In this document: positions 48,501 to 57,526 of the stretch, piece by piece | Layout: every line of letters begins with the position of its first letter | Numbering within the stretch: position 1 is the stretch's first letter | Origin: Asterias rubens | Lineage: Eukaryota; Echinodermata; Asteroidea; Forcipulatida; Asteriidae | Direction of reading: 5' to 3' | Length of the DNA: 64,000 nt | Assembly (NCBI RefSeq): GCF_902459465.1 | Contig: NC_047068.1 | Location: forward strand, 7,440,001-7,504,000 | Position numbers and translations under genes: made by a program | Notes under the pieces: generated by a model | What the model was told of the DNA's origin: nothing | Seen by the model: the letters and a program-made list of their open reading frames with translations, nothing else | The model's database searches: none

Positions 48501-51500
48501 TCAAAATAGAACCTCTGAATTGAGAAACTTTTTTCAAAATAATTGTTTGTACCAAACTTTGCACCGAGTGTTGTGCTATACACCAAGTTTTCTTCTTAAC
48601 ACCAAGTTAAGTTCTTAACACCAAATTGTTCTTAACACTAAGTTTTGCTAACCATTTATTATTCCTAACACCAAGTATTGTTCTTTACAACCAAGTGATT
48701 TTCTTTAATACCCTAACAGACCATTATCATGCTGAGAACACTGTTGGTCATGTTCCCTGAATCCGATTACAGTAATGAATGCTGACATTCATTCTGTCAA
48801 AAAGGAACCAGACTATTTTGCCTTCCAACCTCAGTTTGGTGACATTGATTTGAATGGGAGAAAAGACAAGATCATTGCCCCATGATAAAGGTCTAATGTC
48901 CTTCTGGATGCCAAGTATTTTTAATTATTGGTTAATTAGCAACTTTTTAAAAGTCACGGCAAGCCAAATTGAATTTGAACTACAATCATTAATTGTAATA
49001 ATTCATTGATTCATTCTTTACATTTTCTCTACAGTCGATCTTTGTTCGGACAACCCATGTCATAACAATGGTGTTTGCCAACAGACAGGGGCTACAACCT
49101 TTGTGTGTAGTTGTCCTCTGGGATACACTGGACTCATCTGCTTAGATGTCAATGAATGTATCGTAAGCAATCCATGTCAAAATGGAGCAATGTGCACAGA
49201 CACTGCTGAGTCTTATACATGTACATGTGTCGGTCAGTTCACTGGCATCAACTGCCAATATGGTAAGTCAATCAATGTATTCAGTTCAATATTGGTTCAT
49301 TTTATAGAAAACATCATCAAGTAAAAAGTCAAGGACCTCGGGAGTTTAGTTTACACTGAAATACCATATTATGGTAAATACAATTTTAAAAAGATTACTT
49401 GAGTAATGAAGACAATCAGGAATGTTGAGAGCAGAACTTTTAAAAATAAAAATAAAATGGTGGACACAAAATGGAGTACTACATCTCTCACCACTAATAA
49501 AGGGCTGAAATCAAACAAGTTGTTGAAGTTAGCAATATCTCTAACATCTCTAATGACTAACTATTATTATTTGTTATTGATGTTATGGGTTTATTAAAAT
49601 CTGCGTATAGCAGTGAGCCTAACAGGCTGAATTACAATACAAATGAACAAGCAGTCAAAAAGTATCTGGAGTAAATAAACACTGAGAAACAACTCCCTCT
49701 GAAGTAAAGTAGTTTTTTAGAAAGAGGTAATTTCTCACTAACAAAAAAATAAGTGGCTGAAACTTTTCTCAGGCATCTGAAAGCACGCAAGTTTATGCAG
49801 CTATCGTGTTTTTTCTTTCATTGTTCTCTTGCAACTTCGATAATAATAATAATTTAATAATAATAGGCAACATTTTGTTAGCGTATAAGGAGCAGCATCA
49901 ATGTGCTCTAAGCGCCATCGATGACCAATTGAGTACAAGTTTGTCCAGTGCCTGTAAATAATGGTAGCAGTATTTTAGGACGAGTAACTCGTCCTAACTC
50001 AAGATAAGACTAGTCCTAACTCTTTGTGAAATCCACCCCTGGTGACAGTTGATTTGGGTCGGTGGCACAAATTAGTTTGGTGTAGCCCTCACCTTGAAGT
50101 TGCCATCTGACCTTGTGATGTTAGGTGATTTCTCATACTTGTTTTTATTAATAATAATAATAAAAAGTGTGTACAAGGTGAGAGCACATGCAAGTATATA
50201 GGGCATGCAATTTAATTATTATGCATGGTTTGTTGGCTCTGCAAGAGGCCTACAAAGATTTGTAAAAAAAAAATCTGTCAAAAACTTGACCTAGCATTTA
50301 TAAATGAAAGATAATGAAAAAACTAAAACAGATATTTTTAATTACAACAAAATTTGTCAGATTTGAAACTAATGTTTGTTAGAACGAGTAACTCGTCCTA
50401 ACTCAGAATGGGTTTAATGCATATTTACATCAATGCATACTAAACGTCTATGGTTGCTTAACTTTAACTGGTCCTAAGTCCTAAGATTAATCGTAAGTTA
50501 GAAAGAGTTTGGTTAAAATTGCAGATGGTCAGAATAGGGAAGTTACTAAATTTCTTACTTGTTCTTTGATCTTTCATTAGATAAGCCGACCAATGGAATC
50601 AACACGGTATTGTTAGTTGCACTTATCATTGTTGGGTTGGTTGTCATAATTGTTCTTCCGATTTTAATTATTGTGTGCGTCAAGTTGAGGAAAGCACAGA
50701 AAGATCCTCAAAGAAACCGCGGGGAACAGGTAGGACAAATTTTTCAACTCAATCTTGCCTGCATGATGAAGTAAACAACACTTAAAGACAATGGGGTGGA
50801 TTTCACAAAGAAAGACTAGTCTTATCTGGACGGGTTATTCGTCCTATCTTAGGACTAGCCTAAAGGTTTTTTCTCCTATAGGACTAGTCCCAACTCTTTG
50901 TGAAATCGACCACTGGCTTTGGTAATTGTCAAAGACCAGCTATTTCTCACTTTGTATACCTAAACCTAAGCTTTCAGATGCCTTGAATTCAAGACCTAAG
51001 CTGAGGTATTCAGTTCAAATATTTTAGTGAGAAATTACTTCTTACTCAAAAACTGTGTTACTTCAGAGGGAGCCATTTCTCACAATGTTGTTAACTATCA
51101 ACAGCTCTCCATTGCTCGTTACCAAGTAAGTTTTGATGCAAACACTTATTTTGAGTAATTACAAACAAATTAATTTCCTTTAAAGACCTGCTTGAACGAT
51201 AATGTCAAGTCGTGAACTTTGCTGAATTCCACTTAAAATGTTTTCGATGAATAAGGAAATCGAGTCATATGATTATAAATAGGTTTCAATTGTGTAAAAA
51301 AACAATAATTTTGTATGCCCTTGTCCAGAGCTTTTCTGCGAGATTTGCGAAAAGCCCCGTTACGTAATCACTCTCAAAACGTCATGTAGATGAAGTAGAT
51401 AAAGCCGCTTTGTTGCAGCGTGGATGTATAACAAAGCAAACTCCCACAAATGACGTCAGCGGCATTGTCCTTTGACGCCCGCTCTCAACGGCAGAAGTGT

Positions 51501-52255
51501 TTTTAGTTTTTCAAAAAACCTTTAGGTAGGGGCCTGATTTTTTAATCGATAATTACGAAAAGTTCAGTGTACACATTTTAAAATTACATTAAAATGGTGA
51601 ACAAGTGCATTATAAACAAGTAAAAATACCATTTCTGTTGAAAACATTCCGCTCAGGTAGCTGTTTAAATAATAATACAAAGAAGTACACAAATTTTGCT
51701 GAAATGATATGTCATACGTACTATGATAGCATTCTGCATGACAAGAATAGACAGGCTGTCCCAGAGCTGAAAATCAAACCATCCCACCCCCCCCCCGACA
51801 AAAAAGAGAGAACAAAAAAGTTAATTTAAATGTTTGTTATTAACAGTTTGACAAAACGCGATTAGAGTTAAATTAATACATTTTAACACACACACCAGTA
51901 CAATAAACCAAAAGTTCTATGTATACATACTCTCCCTTTTACTTTGTGTTCGTATCCTTAAGAAATATGAGTCTAGAAAATATATTGTGTGGTTTCTTGT
52001 GATGTTTAGGACCTCCGTGATATTGTGAGTGTACCCGCCAACGATCCGTCTGTTGAAGCGGGAGGAATAACTAATCCAGCCGAATCACCGATCGAACTAC
52101 ACCCAATGACACAGCCTGTTATCTCAGGAGGAATGTCCAACCCAGCCCAACCACCAATCGATATACATATGACAGAAGAAGAAGTTAAATATGAGAACGC
52201 CGGTCTTCCAACTTGGGCAGTCAAGGATAAACAAACAACAGCTGAATACAAGTAA
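41350..52255 (+). CDS. Unit 3: kinase-less receptor, signal peptide-EGFx9-TM-juxtamembrane tail
   Basis: Predicted exons: 41350-41413 (signal peptide), 43007-43129, 43775-43897, 44794-44916, 45412-45534, 45965-46087, 46570-46686, 47515-47631, 49035-49262 (EGF-like), 50581-50729 (TM), 52010-52255 (tail). They total 1536 nt, 511 aa, with no internal stop and all GT/AG. Exon 1 to EGF joins as ALD-VQDAC. Modules 2-6 have 8 cysteines, module 7 is degenerate and modules 8-9 are ordinary. The juxtamembrane exon matches unit 2 through GLPTWAVK, then ends after nine new residues, DKQTTAEYK, encoded by a fold-back repeat; no glycine loop or kinase exon follows. It could be a membrane decoy, a co-receptor or a decaying gene. 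The open frame through 11 exons favours a functional product. Confidence 0.75.
42516..43006. other. Intron 1 of unit 3, right part
   Basis: Unique sequence after the duplication breakpoint. No exon seen; A/T-rich. Confidence 0.5.
43007..43129 (+). CDS. Unit 3 exon: EGF-like module B1 (7 Cys)
   Basis: 123 bp, phase 1-1. [23 protein letters not shown]: the six EGF cysteines plus one extra in the last loop. Confidence 0.87.
43335..43520 (-). mobile_element. SINE fragment with conserved 3' domain
   Basis: Reversed tRNA-like part (ggtgctctaccaactaaag) and the 3' motif gaagacgatcagagcatac, also seen at 47258-47295. Confidence 0.45.
43775..43897 (+). CDS. Unit 3 exon: EGF-like module B2 (8 Cys)
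   Basis: 123 bp, phase 1-1. Extra cysteines in TTDPC (between C3 and C4) and VCDFCYEG (after C5). Confidence 0.87.
44130..44215 (-). mobile_element. tRNA-like SINE head
   Basis: Minus strand: ggtggtctagtggttcgac and gggttcgaacccc. Confidence 0.55.
44363..44734 (-). mobile_element. TTAA element, full length
   Basis: TTAA at both ends, with the gaggtctcgaaatc palindrome, in the intron before EGF B3. Confidence 0.72.
44794..44916 (+). CDS. Unit 3 exon: EGF-like module B3 (8 Cys)
   Basis: 123 bp, phase 1-1. Extra cysteines in DPNFC and [17 protein letters not shown] is the usual EGF core. Confidence 0.88.
44961..45045 (-). mobile_element. tRNA-like SINE head
   Basis: Minus strand: agatatctcagttggtagaa and ggttcaattctc. 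Confidence 0.55.
45412..45534 (+). CDS. Unit 3 exon: EGF-like module B4 (8 Cys)
   Basis: 123 bp, phase 1-1, acceptor tttgtgcag. Extra cysteines in DANIC and DCPECFYG. Confidence 0.87.
45965..46087 (+). CDS. Unit 3 exon: EGF-like module B5 (8 Cys)
   Basis: 123 bp, phase 1-1. Extra cysteines in GSSC and TCVNCFTG. Confidence 0.87.
46570..46686 (+). CDS. Unit 3 exon: EGF-like module B6 (8 Cys)
   Basis: 117 bp, phase 1-1. Extra cysteines in GLSC and TCDGCYVG. Confidence 0.86.
47101..47300 (+). mobile_element. tRNA-derived SINE
   Basis: Plus strand: ggctggatagctcagttgga, then a degenerate box B and the 3' motif gaagacgagcagagtacac. Confidence 0.55.
47515..47631 (+). CDS. Unit 3 exon: degenerate EGF-like module B7
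   Basis: 117 bp, phase 1-1, splice sites intact. NPC..DPC..GGTC are normal, but the second half reads [14 protein letters not shown]: the CxC core and the extra cysteines are gone, leaving five cysteines. Length and frame are kept. Confidence 0.72.
47879..47972 (+). repeat. 49-bp tandem duplication
   Basis: Two near-identical units starting gatgtatggtacatgt at 47881 and 47930. Confidence 0.85.
47980..49020. other. Intron between EGF B7 and B8
   Basis: A/T-rich. Around 48590-48720 the phrase ttcttaacaccaagtt recurs several times. No exon seen. Confidence 0.5.
49035..49262 (+). CDS. Unit 3 exon: EGF-like modules B8 and B9
   Basis: 228 bp, phase 1-1, two modules in one exon. B8: DLC..NPC..GVC..FVCSC..GYTGLIC. 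B9 starts DVNEC, a calcium-binding type, and ends FTGINC. Both have six cysteines. Confidence 0.88.
50581..50729 (+). CDS. Unit 3 exon: transmembrane segment
   Basis: 149 bp, phase 1 to 0. DKPTNGIN stalk, TM helix, [16 protein letters not shown]; closest to unit 2. Confidence 0.87.
51180..51668 (+). mobile_element. TTAA element in unit 3 intron
   Basis: Same insertion site and orientation as 31705-32189. Confidence 0.88.
52010..52255 (+). CDS. Unit 3 exon: truncated juxtamembrane tail
   Basis: 82 codons incl. stop. Matches unit 2 to GLPTWAVK (including KYENAG), then switches at about 52225 into a fold-back repeat that gives DKQTTAEYK and TAA at 52253-52255. The same repeat sequence occurs in the 3' flank of units 1 and 2 (22809 onward). 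Confidence 0.8.
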   Translation, partial: DLRDIVSVPANDPSVEAGGITNPAESPIELHPMTQPVISGGMSNPAQPPIDIHMTEEEVKYENAGLPTWAVKDKQTTAEYK

Positions 52256-52373
52256 CAAGCAATAGGCAACAAATGGAAATATGGTGGGTAATCCTGTTTT
52301 TATCAAGGAAGAAATTTCATGCTAAGCAAATTTGTGTGCTTAGCAGCACTATGAAATTGGGTCCTGATGTTCA
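52226..52373 (+). repeat. Fold-back element fragment fused to unit 3
   Basis: The first part equals the centre of the fold-back element at 22706-22878. It continues into a right arm (ggtaatcctg through gctaagcaaattt) missing there, ending in atgaaattgggtcc. The element is thus an independent, left-truncated copy or a recombination partner. Confidence 0.65.
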
Positions 52374-52670
52374 GGCTAACATGCATGCAGTGCTCATTAC
52401 AGGCCACTAGATGTGGTATACTTGCCCCGAGTTTTAAAAATAATACTTGGCAGAAAGAAAGCACGATACATCAGCGACATCAGTTTAAGACAAAATGTAT
52501 TTAGAATCAAACAAATCAATTACCATTATTACTTGGTCCAATACATTGACAAATTTTCAGAGTTAAAAATAGATAGACTGACAGTTTGTGTGTCGCAGCT
52601 GATGTATTTTTATATATGTAGCCATTTTAATGTAGTTGAATACAATTGCTCTAGCAGCAACTCAAAATTT

Positions 52671-52676
52671 AATAAA
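52671..52676 (+). terminator. Possible unit 3 poly(A) signal
   Basis: AATAAA about 415 bp after the unit 3 stop, in A/T-rich sequence. This is a position-based guess. Confidence 0.4.
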
Positions 52677-52679
52677 CAT

Positions 52680-54850
52680 AATCTGCCAAGTACAGATTTA
52701 AAATGAAGCATTAGAAAAATAAATAAACTTTACAAAATTGCTGAGGTAGGCCCTACTTTTTAACAAGTTTCATTAAGTGAACTTTGTATCCAATCCATAT
52801 TCCTTAATAATATGGACAAATTAAGTGTGCATTATTTCTACGATAAGGCGTCAATTTACTTCTATTCATCAGCATTAATTTGAAGGTAATGGAATTTTGT
52901 TGAGTGTTATGGAAAGGGTAATGTGTGTCGCCCTAAAATTGCGCCTGGATATTCATTCGTCAGTAGGTCTTTACCTTGTAAAAAAAACCAAGGTAATTCT
53001 GGGGTCAATTTGTTCAAATCACAAAGCCAGAAAAGTGAACCATTTATAACATTTTCTTCATCTTTCACAGTCATTGACAAAATCACACGCTTACGCCATC
53101 CTACTTAAACAGTCAGTATGTTTTGTAGTGGCGAGCAATACAGGGGATTTGTGAATTAAAGCCAGAGTTATTAAAGGATCAAACTTCGTGTATCACAACT
53201 TATATACACAATAACAAACCTGTGAAAATTTAGGCTCATCGGTCATCGGAGTCGGGAGAAAATAACGGGAAACCCCACCCTTGTTTCCGCACGTTTCGCC
53301 GTGTCATTACATGTGTTTAAAATAAATCCTTAATTCTCGATATCGAGAATTGATATTGTTTTAATGTTTTCTCAAAAAGTAAAGAATTTCATGGAATAAT
53401 ATTTCAAGAGAAGTCTTTCACTATTACCTTCTGTAAACCCTGTAAGTTATTTGTAAATCTGTGAACTTTTAATTTTTCTTCTGTACAGAAAGTGTCAAAT
53501 GGCTTTAAAAGATTCGTTTTTACAAATCCAAACTCATGTAGATATAACCATATAACATATAATTTGTGTTAATGATGTTATGGTGAACACAGTTCTCTCT
53601 CACATGGCCTAAACAGACAGGTACGTTTTGTCGGTTGTAACCAATAATGGTTTCTGCGAATTGGTTACCTACTGGCAAATGACTGCAACAGTTATTGGTG
53701 TATGACCGGCAAAAGGAATCCTAGAAATGGCCCCTTTGCACATAGTAAACAACTTTAATGCATTCAAAAAATGGTATGAAATACAAGATATGAAATAACA
53801 CCCATAACGCCCAAGGTACTGGTATACTAGGCTAGGCTGTGATGTTGGCGTGTCAATTTCTGGGTCAATGGTTCAACCCAGACTAAACAGGGCATTCGCA
53901 ACTATATGGGTAATCATGGTAATATTGGGAACTTGTGACAAACAAAATTGTTCGGTATTTTTACAAGCTAAAACCTAAATAAAAATAGGCCTGTATAGGT
54001 GTATATGGGTAAAACCAAAAATTAATAAAAATAGGCCTACTTTAAAATTATAAAAACGGTACGGACGATATAACCGGTTCGAAAATTGTATATGCCTCTT
54101 TTGCTTTCAGTTATAACAGAACAAATTAACGATTTAAGAGAAAACTTGATGTATAAGCGAAAGGTTTAACTATTTTAAAGGAAATAAAAACTGCCATATA
54201 TGTGGAATGTTAAATAAGGCAAACAGAACAAAAAATCTGTAAAATTTCCCTTTTAAATTGAGTTTGTGTAACATAATATTGTGAAGTTAATATCCTGTGA
54301 AGTATGTCCGAGTAAAATCGAAAATATTCTAAGGCCTACTAAAAGAAGACAAATTGTTATTTTAACAGGTTTAATAAAATATGTACAATGGGCATCTGAT
54401 TTGTCAGTAGGCCTATAATAAATTTATTTCTCAAGAACGTACCAGTTTCATGTTATCTCAAAAAACAAATCGGTAAAATCGCATTGACTTCCACATTTTG
54501 TTGCGAAAGTTCATTTTACCATAAAAGTATTGCACATCAGCCTGCTCTAAACAGGACATGGATAAACACATTGTACACCCCCCCCCCCCCCCACAGACAA
54601 TATCAAAACAATCAACTGTTTGACTACCCTTTTAAATGTGATGATTATTCAGAATCAGAAATGGACCTATTTGCTTTGTTTACCTACGTCCAGCGCATTT
54701 ATAATTTACCTGAACTATTTTCCATAATTCACACATCTTCAACAAATCCTGACAAAACCCTTCAGTCCTTTCGCAAATTACTAACAATTACTTTGTTGTA
54801 GATACACACATAATATATACAAAAGCTGCAATTTACACACAAAAACGAAT
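52680..54850. other. Intergenic, no gene seen
   Basis: A/T-rich. A partial TTAA-family fragment lies near 53170-53300 and a poly-C tract near 54578-54592. Short frames here have no domain features. Confidence 0.5.
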
Positions 54851-55310
54851 TTAAGCAACCAATAAAGGACGATCTCAAATGTATAGACATTACAGTTGTC
54901 TAACAGCTGGAGTCCATAGGAAACATAAACAAAATATAACGAGTCTCTTACCTCACGTTAAAACATGGTAAAAATGTTTTTCTACAGAACGCTTCTAGCC
55001 AAATTTCTGAAAAACTCGGGGTCAAACAAACCTGCGCGACAAAGGAATCGTAACGTCAGTGGCGGCTATTTGGTGTGGAAAATAGCGCCCTCAGTTTGCC
55101 AAAGCTGGAGAACTGTGTTCACACCGAATAAGCCGTTTTTGACTCTCGGCTGAAAAAGTCGCGCGGCCGGGTGTATTTTTGACTCGAGTTATTCGTTACT
55201 AAATGCAAATTTTGAGAGTAAAATGGTTATTAACCGGTATCTACGATGTCTATTTGGCTATAACAAGGTAATAGTTGGAATATTGAGATCATCCTTTATT
55301 GGCTCTTTAA
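54851..55310. mobile_element. TTAA MITE (aaccaataaagg family)
   Basis: 460 bp, TTAA at both ends, TIR ccaataaaggacgatctc and near complement. Second copy of the element that splits the SINE at 9926. Confidence 0.8.
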
Positions 55311-55869
55311 AAATGAGTAGAATATTTAGATGTTACTCGTCGGCATTTCATCAGTGCTGACAGGCCAGGGCTCTTCCCGCGCATTCAGATGAGTTACATT
55401 CGTTGCGCTACAAGAATAAAACAAAAAGAGAAATATAAGAAAAGAGCAATGAATATGAGACAAATCAAAATGTGAACCTGCTGTTATTAAAACTTGGTGT
55501 TTATTTCAAGCTATAAATAAGCTGGAAAGCCAGGTTTTTCTGTTGAAAGGGATTGGAAGACTAGCAGGTCCAAATAACTTTATGTAAAGAAGGAAAGGAA
55601 ATGTTCATGCCAATTTGACTAATATTTTTAAGAAAACTGTGTCCTAGACCACTGAGGGCAGGTCTACTAAAACAACACATTAAAATGTCATAGATAAAAC
55701 AAAGGATTACATAAGAAATAATCAAATAGACTACAGGCAAGTCTAATCAATGCTCAAAAGGGACAACAATATTATCGCGATACTAAGGTAGAATAGTCAC
55801 ATGTCTAATTACAAAATCAAAAAATTTCAGGAAAAAAAACCCAAATATTAGCGCGAGGTCATAGAGAAA

Positions 55870-56270
55870 AGACCAACAGTCTATGCTTAGGTACACTAGT
55901 GGCAAGGCTATACTACAAAACATACAAATATGCAGAAATTACAAAAATATTATATCTGAGCAAAACATAAATACTCGGAAAGAACAAAAATATTATATCA
56001 AAGATCAGGACAAAATAATTTCATATCTAACTGCAAAACACAAAAACTCAAAAAGAACAAAAATATTATATCCGAGACACTAAGACAGACTAATGGCAAG
56101 TATTATTATAACAAAACATAAATATGCGGAAAGAACACAAATTATTATATCTGAGATAAAGACAGACTTATGGCAAGTCTAACTGCAAAACACAAATAAT
56201 ATGCAGAAAGAACACAAATATTATATTTGAGATAAAGACAGACTAATATAATCACAAGCAAGTATGATCA
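55870..56270 (+). repeat. Degenerate tandem repeat
   Basis: gaaagaacaaaaatattata followed by ctgagataaagacagac-like sequence recurs about five times with irregular spacing. Confidence 0.55.
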
Positions 56271-56879
56271 CAAAACATCAATAAAGAAGAAAAGTAGAAA
56301 AGTTACTGAGACGAGCTGCAGAAAAGAATACAAACAAAACATTAATATTACAGAGAGGAAAACACATTATGTAATTAAAAGATCACATGTGGGTTCAACA
56401 AACCCAACTTTTTCTCTACCAATACAGGCAAGCCTGTACTGAGGTTATCATTAAGTTTATCATTTTTTTTATTTGAAGTACATTTTTTGTAAGTTCTTAA
56501 TCTGTAGTTTGCAGTGTTATCAACCCAAATTGGCAGATACAAAAACAAAAACAAATTTTGTCAATCAAGTATTAGAAAACATGTAGTACAATTTCAAGAT
56601 CTGTTCGTGGCAGTATGCAACTTTGGTCAGAACAATATTATGCAATTGTGCAATTTACCTTTCAGTTAATCAATTGTGAAAAACAGTACATTTGTAAACA
56701 TCATAAAACTTGTTTTCAGTTGGGAATGTATTTAGTAATGCCTTCTTGTAATGGTCGTTTTGAAATAAAGAGAATAAAGCAAGTTCTTCATTGTCAAAAG
56801 TGTACAATTTTTTTCGAGACAGGGACACTGTACTAAGAAACTTCCAGGGCAGTAATGAATGTTAACTATGACAACTAAT

Positions 56880-57420
56880 ATTTTTAAGTTAAGCAGAACG
56901 ACACACTACTAAGCAGTTTTGGGCTGTTTTCAATTTTGAATCAAAATTTTGGTAATTCTATAACAAGCAGAATAACACTGTACTAAGCAGTTTTCTCAGC
57001 AGTATTCAAATTTGACCAATTTTATGATGTAGCAGAATGACTATAAGCCTTTTTGAGGTATGGCGGACGTGATAGGAGAGTGTACTGTTTGGTTTAGTTG
57101 TATACCCATAAGTTTACCCAAACCGTAATAGTGTAATAGTGCATTGTGTCCGCCATGTCTCAAAAAGGCTTGTTTGCTATAGCAGTATTCAATGTTCAGT
57201 CAAACAATGAACCAATTCTACGCAAAGCAAAATGACCCAAGCAGTTTTCTTGACAGTATTGAATCTTGAATTAGACAAAGTGACATTTCTCTGCTAAGCA
57301 GAATGACACTGCTAAGCAGTTTTCTTGGCAGTTTTCAATATTGAATCCAAAGTTTGCCCATTCTACGGTAAGCGGAAAAGATACTAAGCAGGTTTTGTTT
57401 TGGCAGTAGCTTGCTAACCC
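56880..57420. repeat. Degenerate tandem repeat overlapping the right-hand gene tail
   Basis: Repeats of aagcagaatgacac...agcagttttcttggcagt, interrupted by a fold-back MITE at 57045-57171 (agcctttttgaggta and complement). It overlaps the last part of the tail exon. Confidence 0.6.
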
Positions 57421-57526
57421 TGTTTGAGGTAAGAGTATGTTACCCATCTCCATCTCCCGAGGCTGCGAGTCCACAAAACGGTTGTTTTCCTCGTAGTCTG
57501 TCAAATGGTTCTTATCCTCGTAGTAC
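57271..57526 (-). CDS. Right-hand gene exon: cytoplasmic tail (3' end uncertain)
   Basis: Acceptor aatgcag then [16 protein letters not shown] and PREMEMGN. The second half is encoded by a degenerate tandem repeat, so the true end may be an upstream splice (for example the GTAACA after MEMG) rather than the stop at 57271. Confidence 0.55.

Larger units (their letters stand above)
50167..52225 (+). repeat. Large direct duplication, copy 3 (truncated)
   Basis: Matches the start of copies 1 and 2 (TM exon, intron, juxtamembrane exon) and stops inside the juxtamembrane exon. It shares the 31709-32185 insertion with copy 2, and the match to copy 2 reaches further upstream to about 49955, so it is closer to copy 2. 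Confidence 0.88.

Noticed and set aside
54484..54801. 105-codon plus-strand frame
   Set aside because: Runs through a poly-C tract, low complexity, no splice or domain support.
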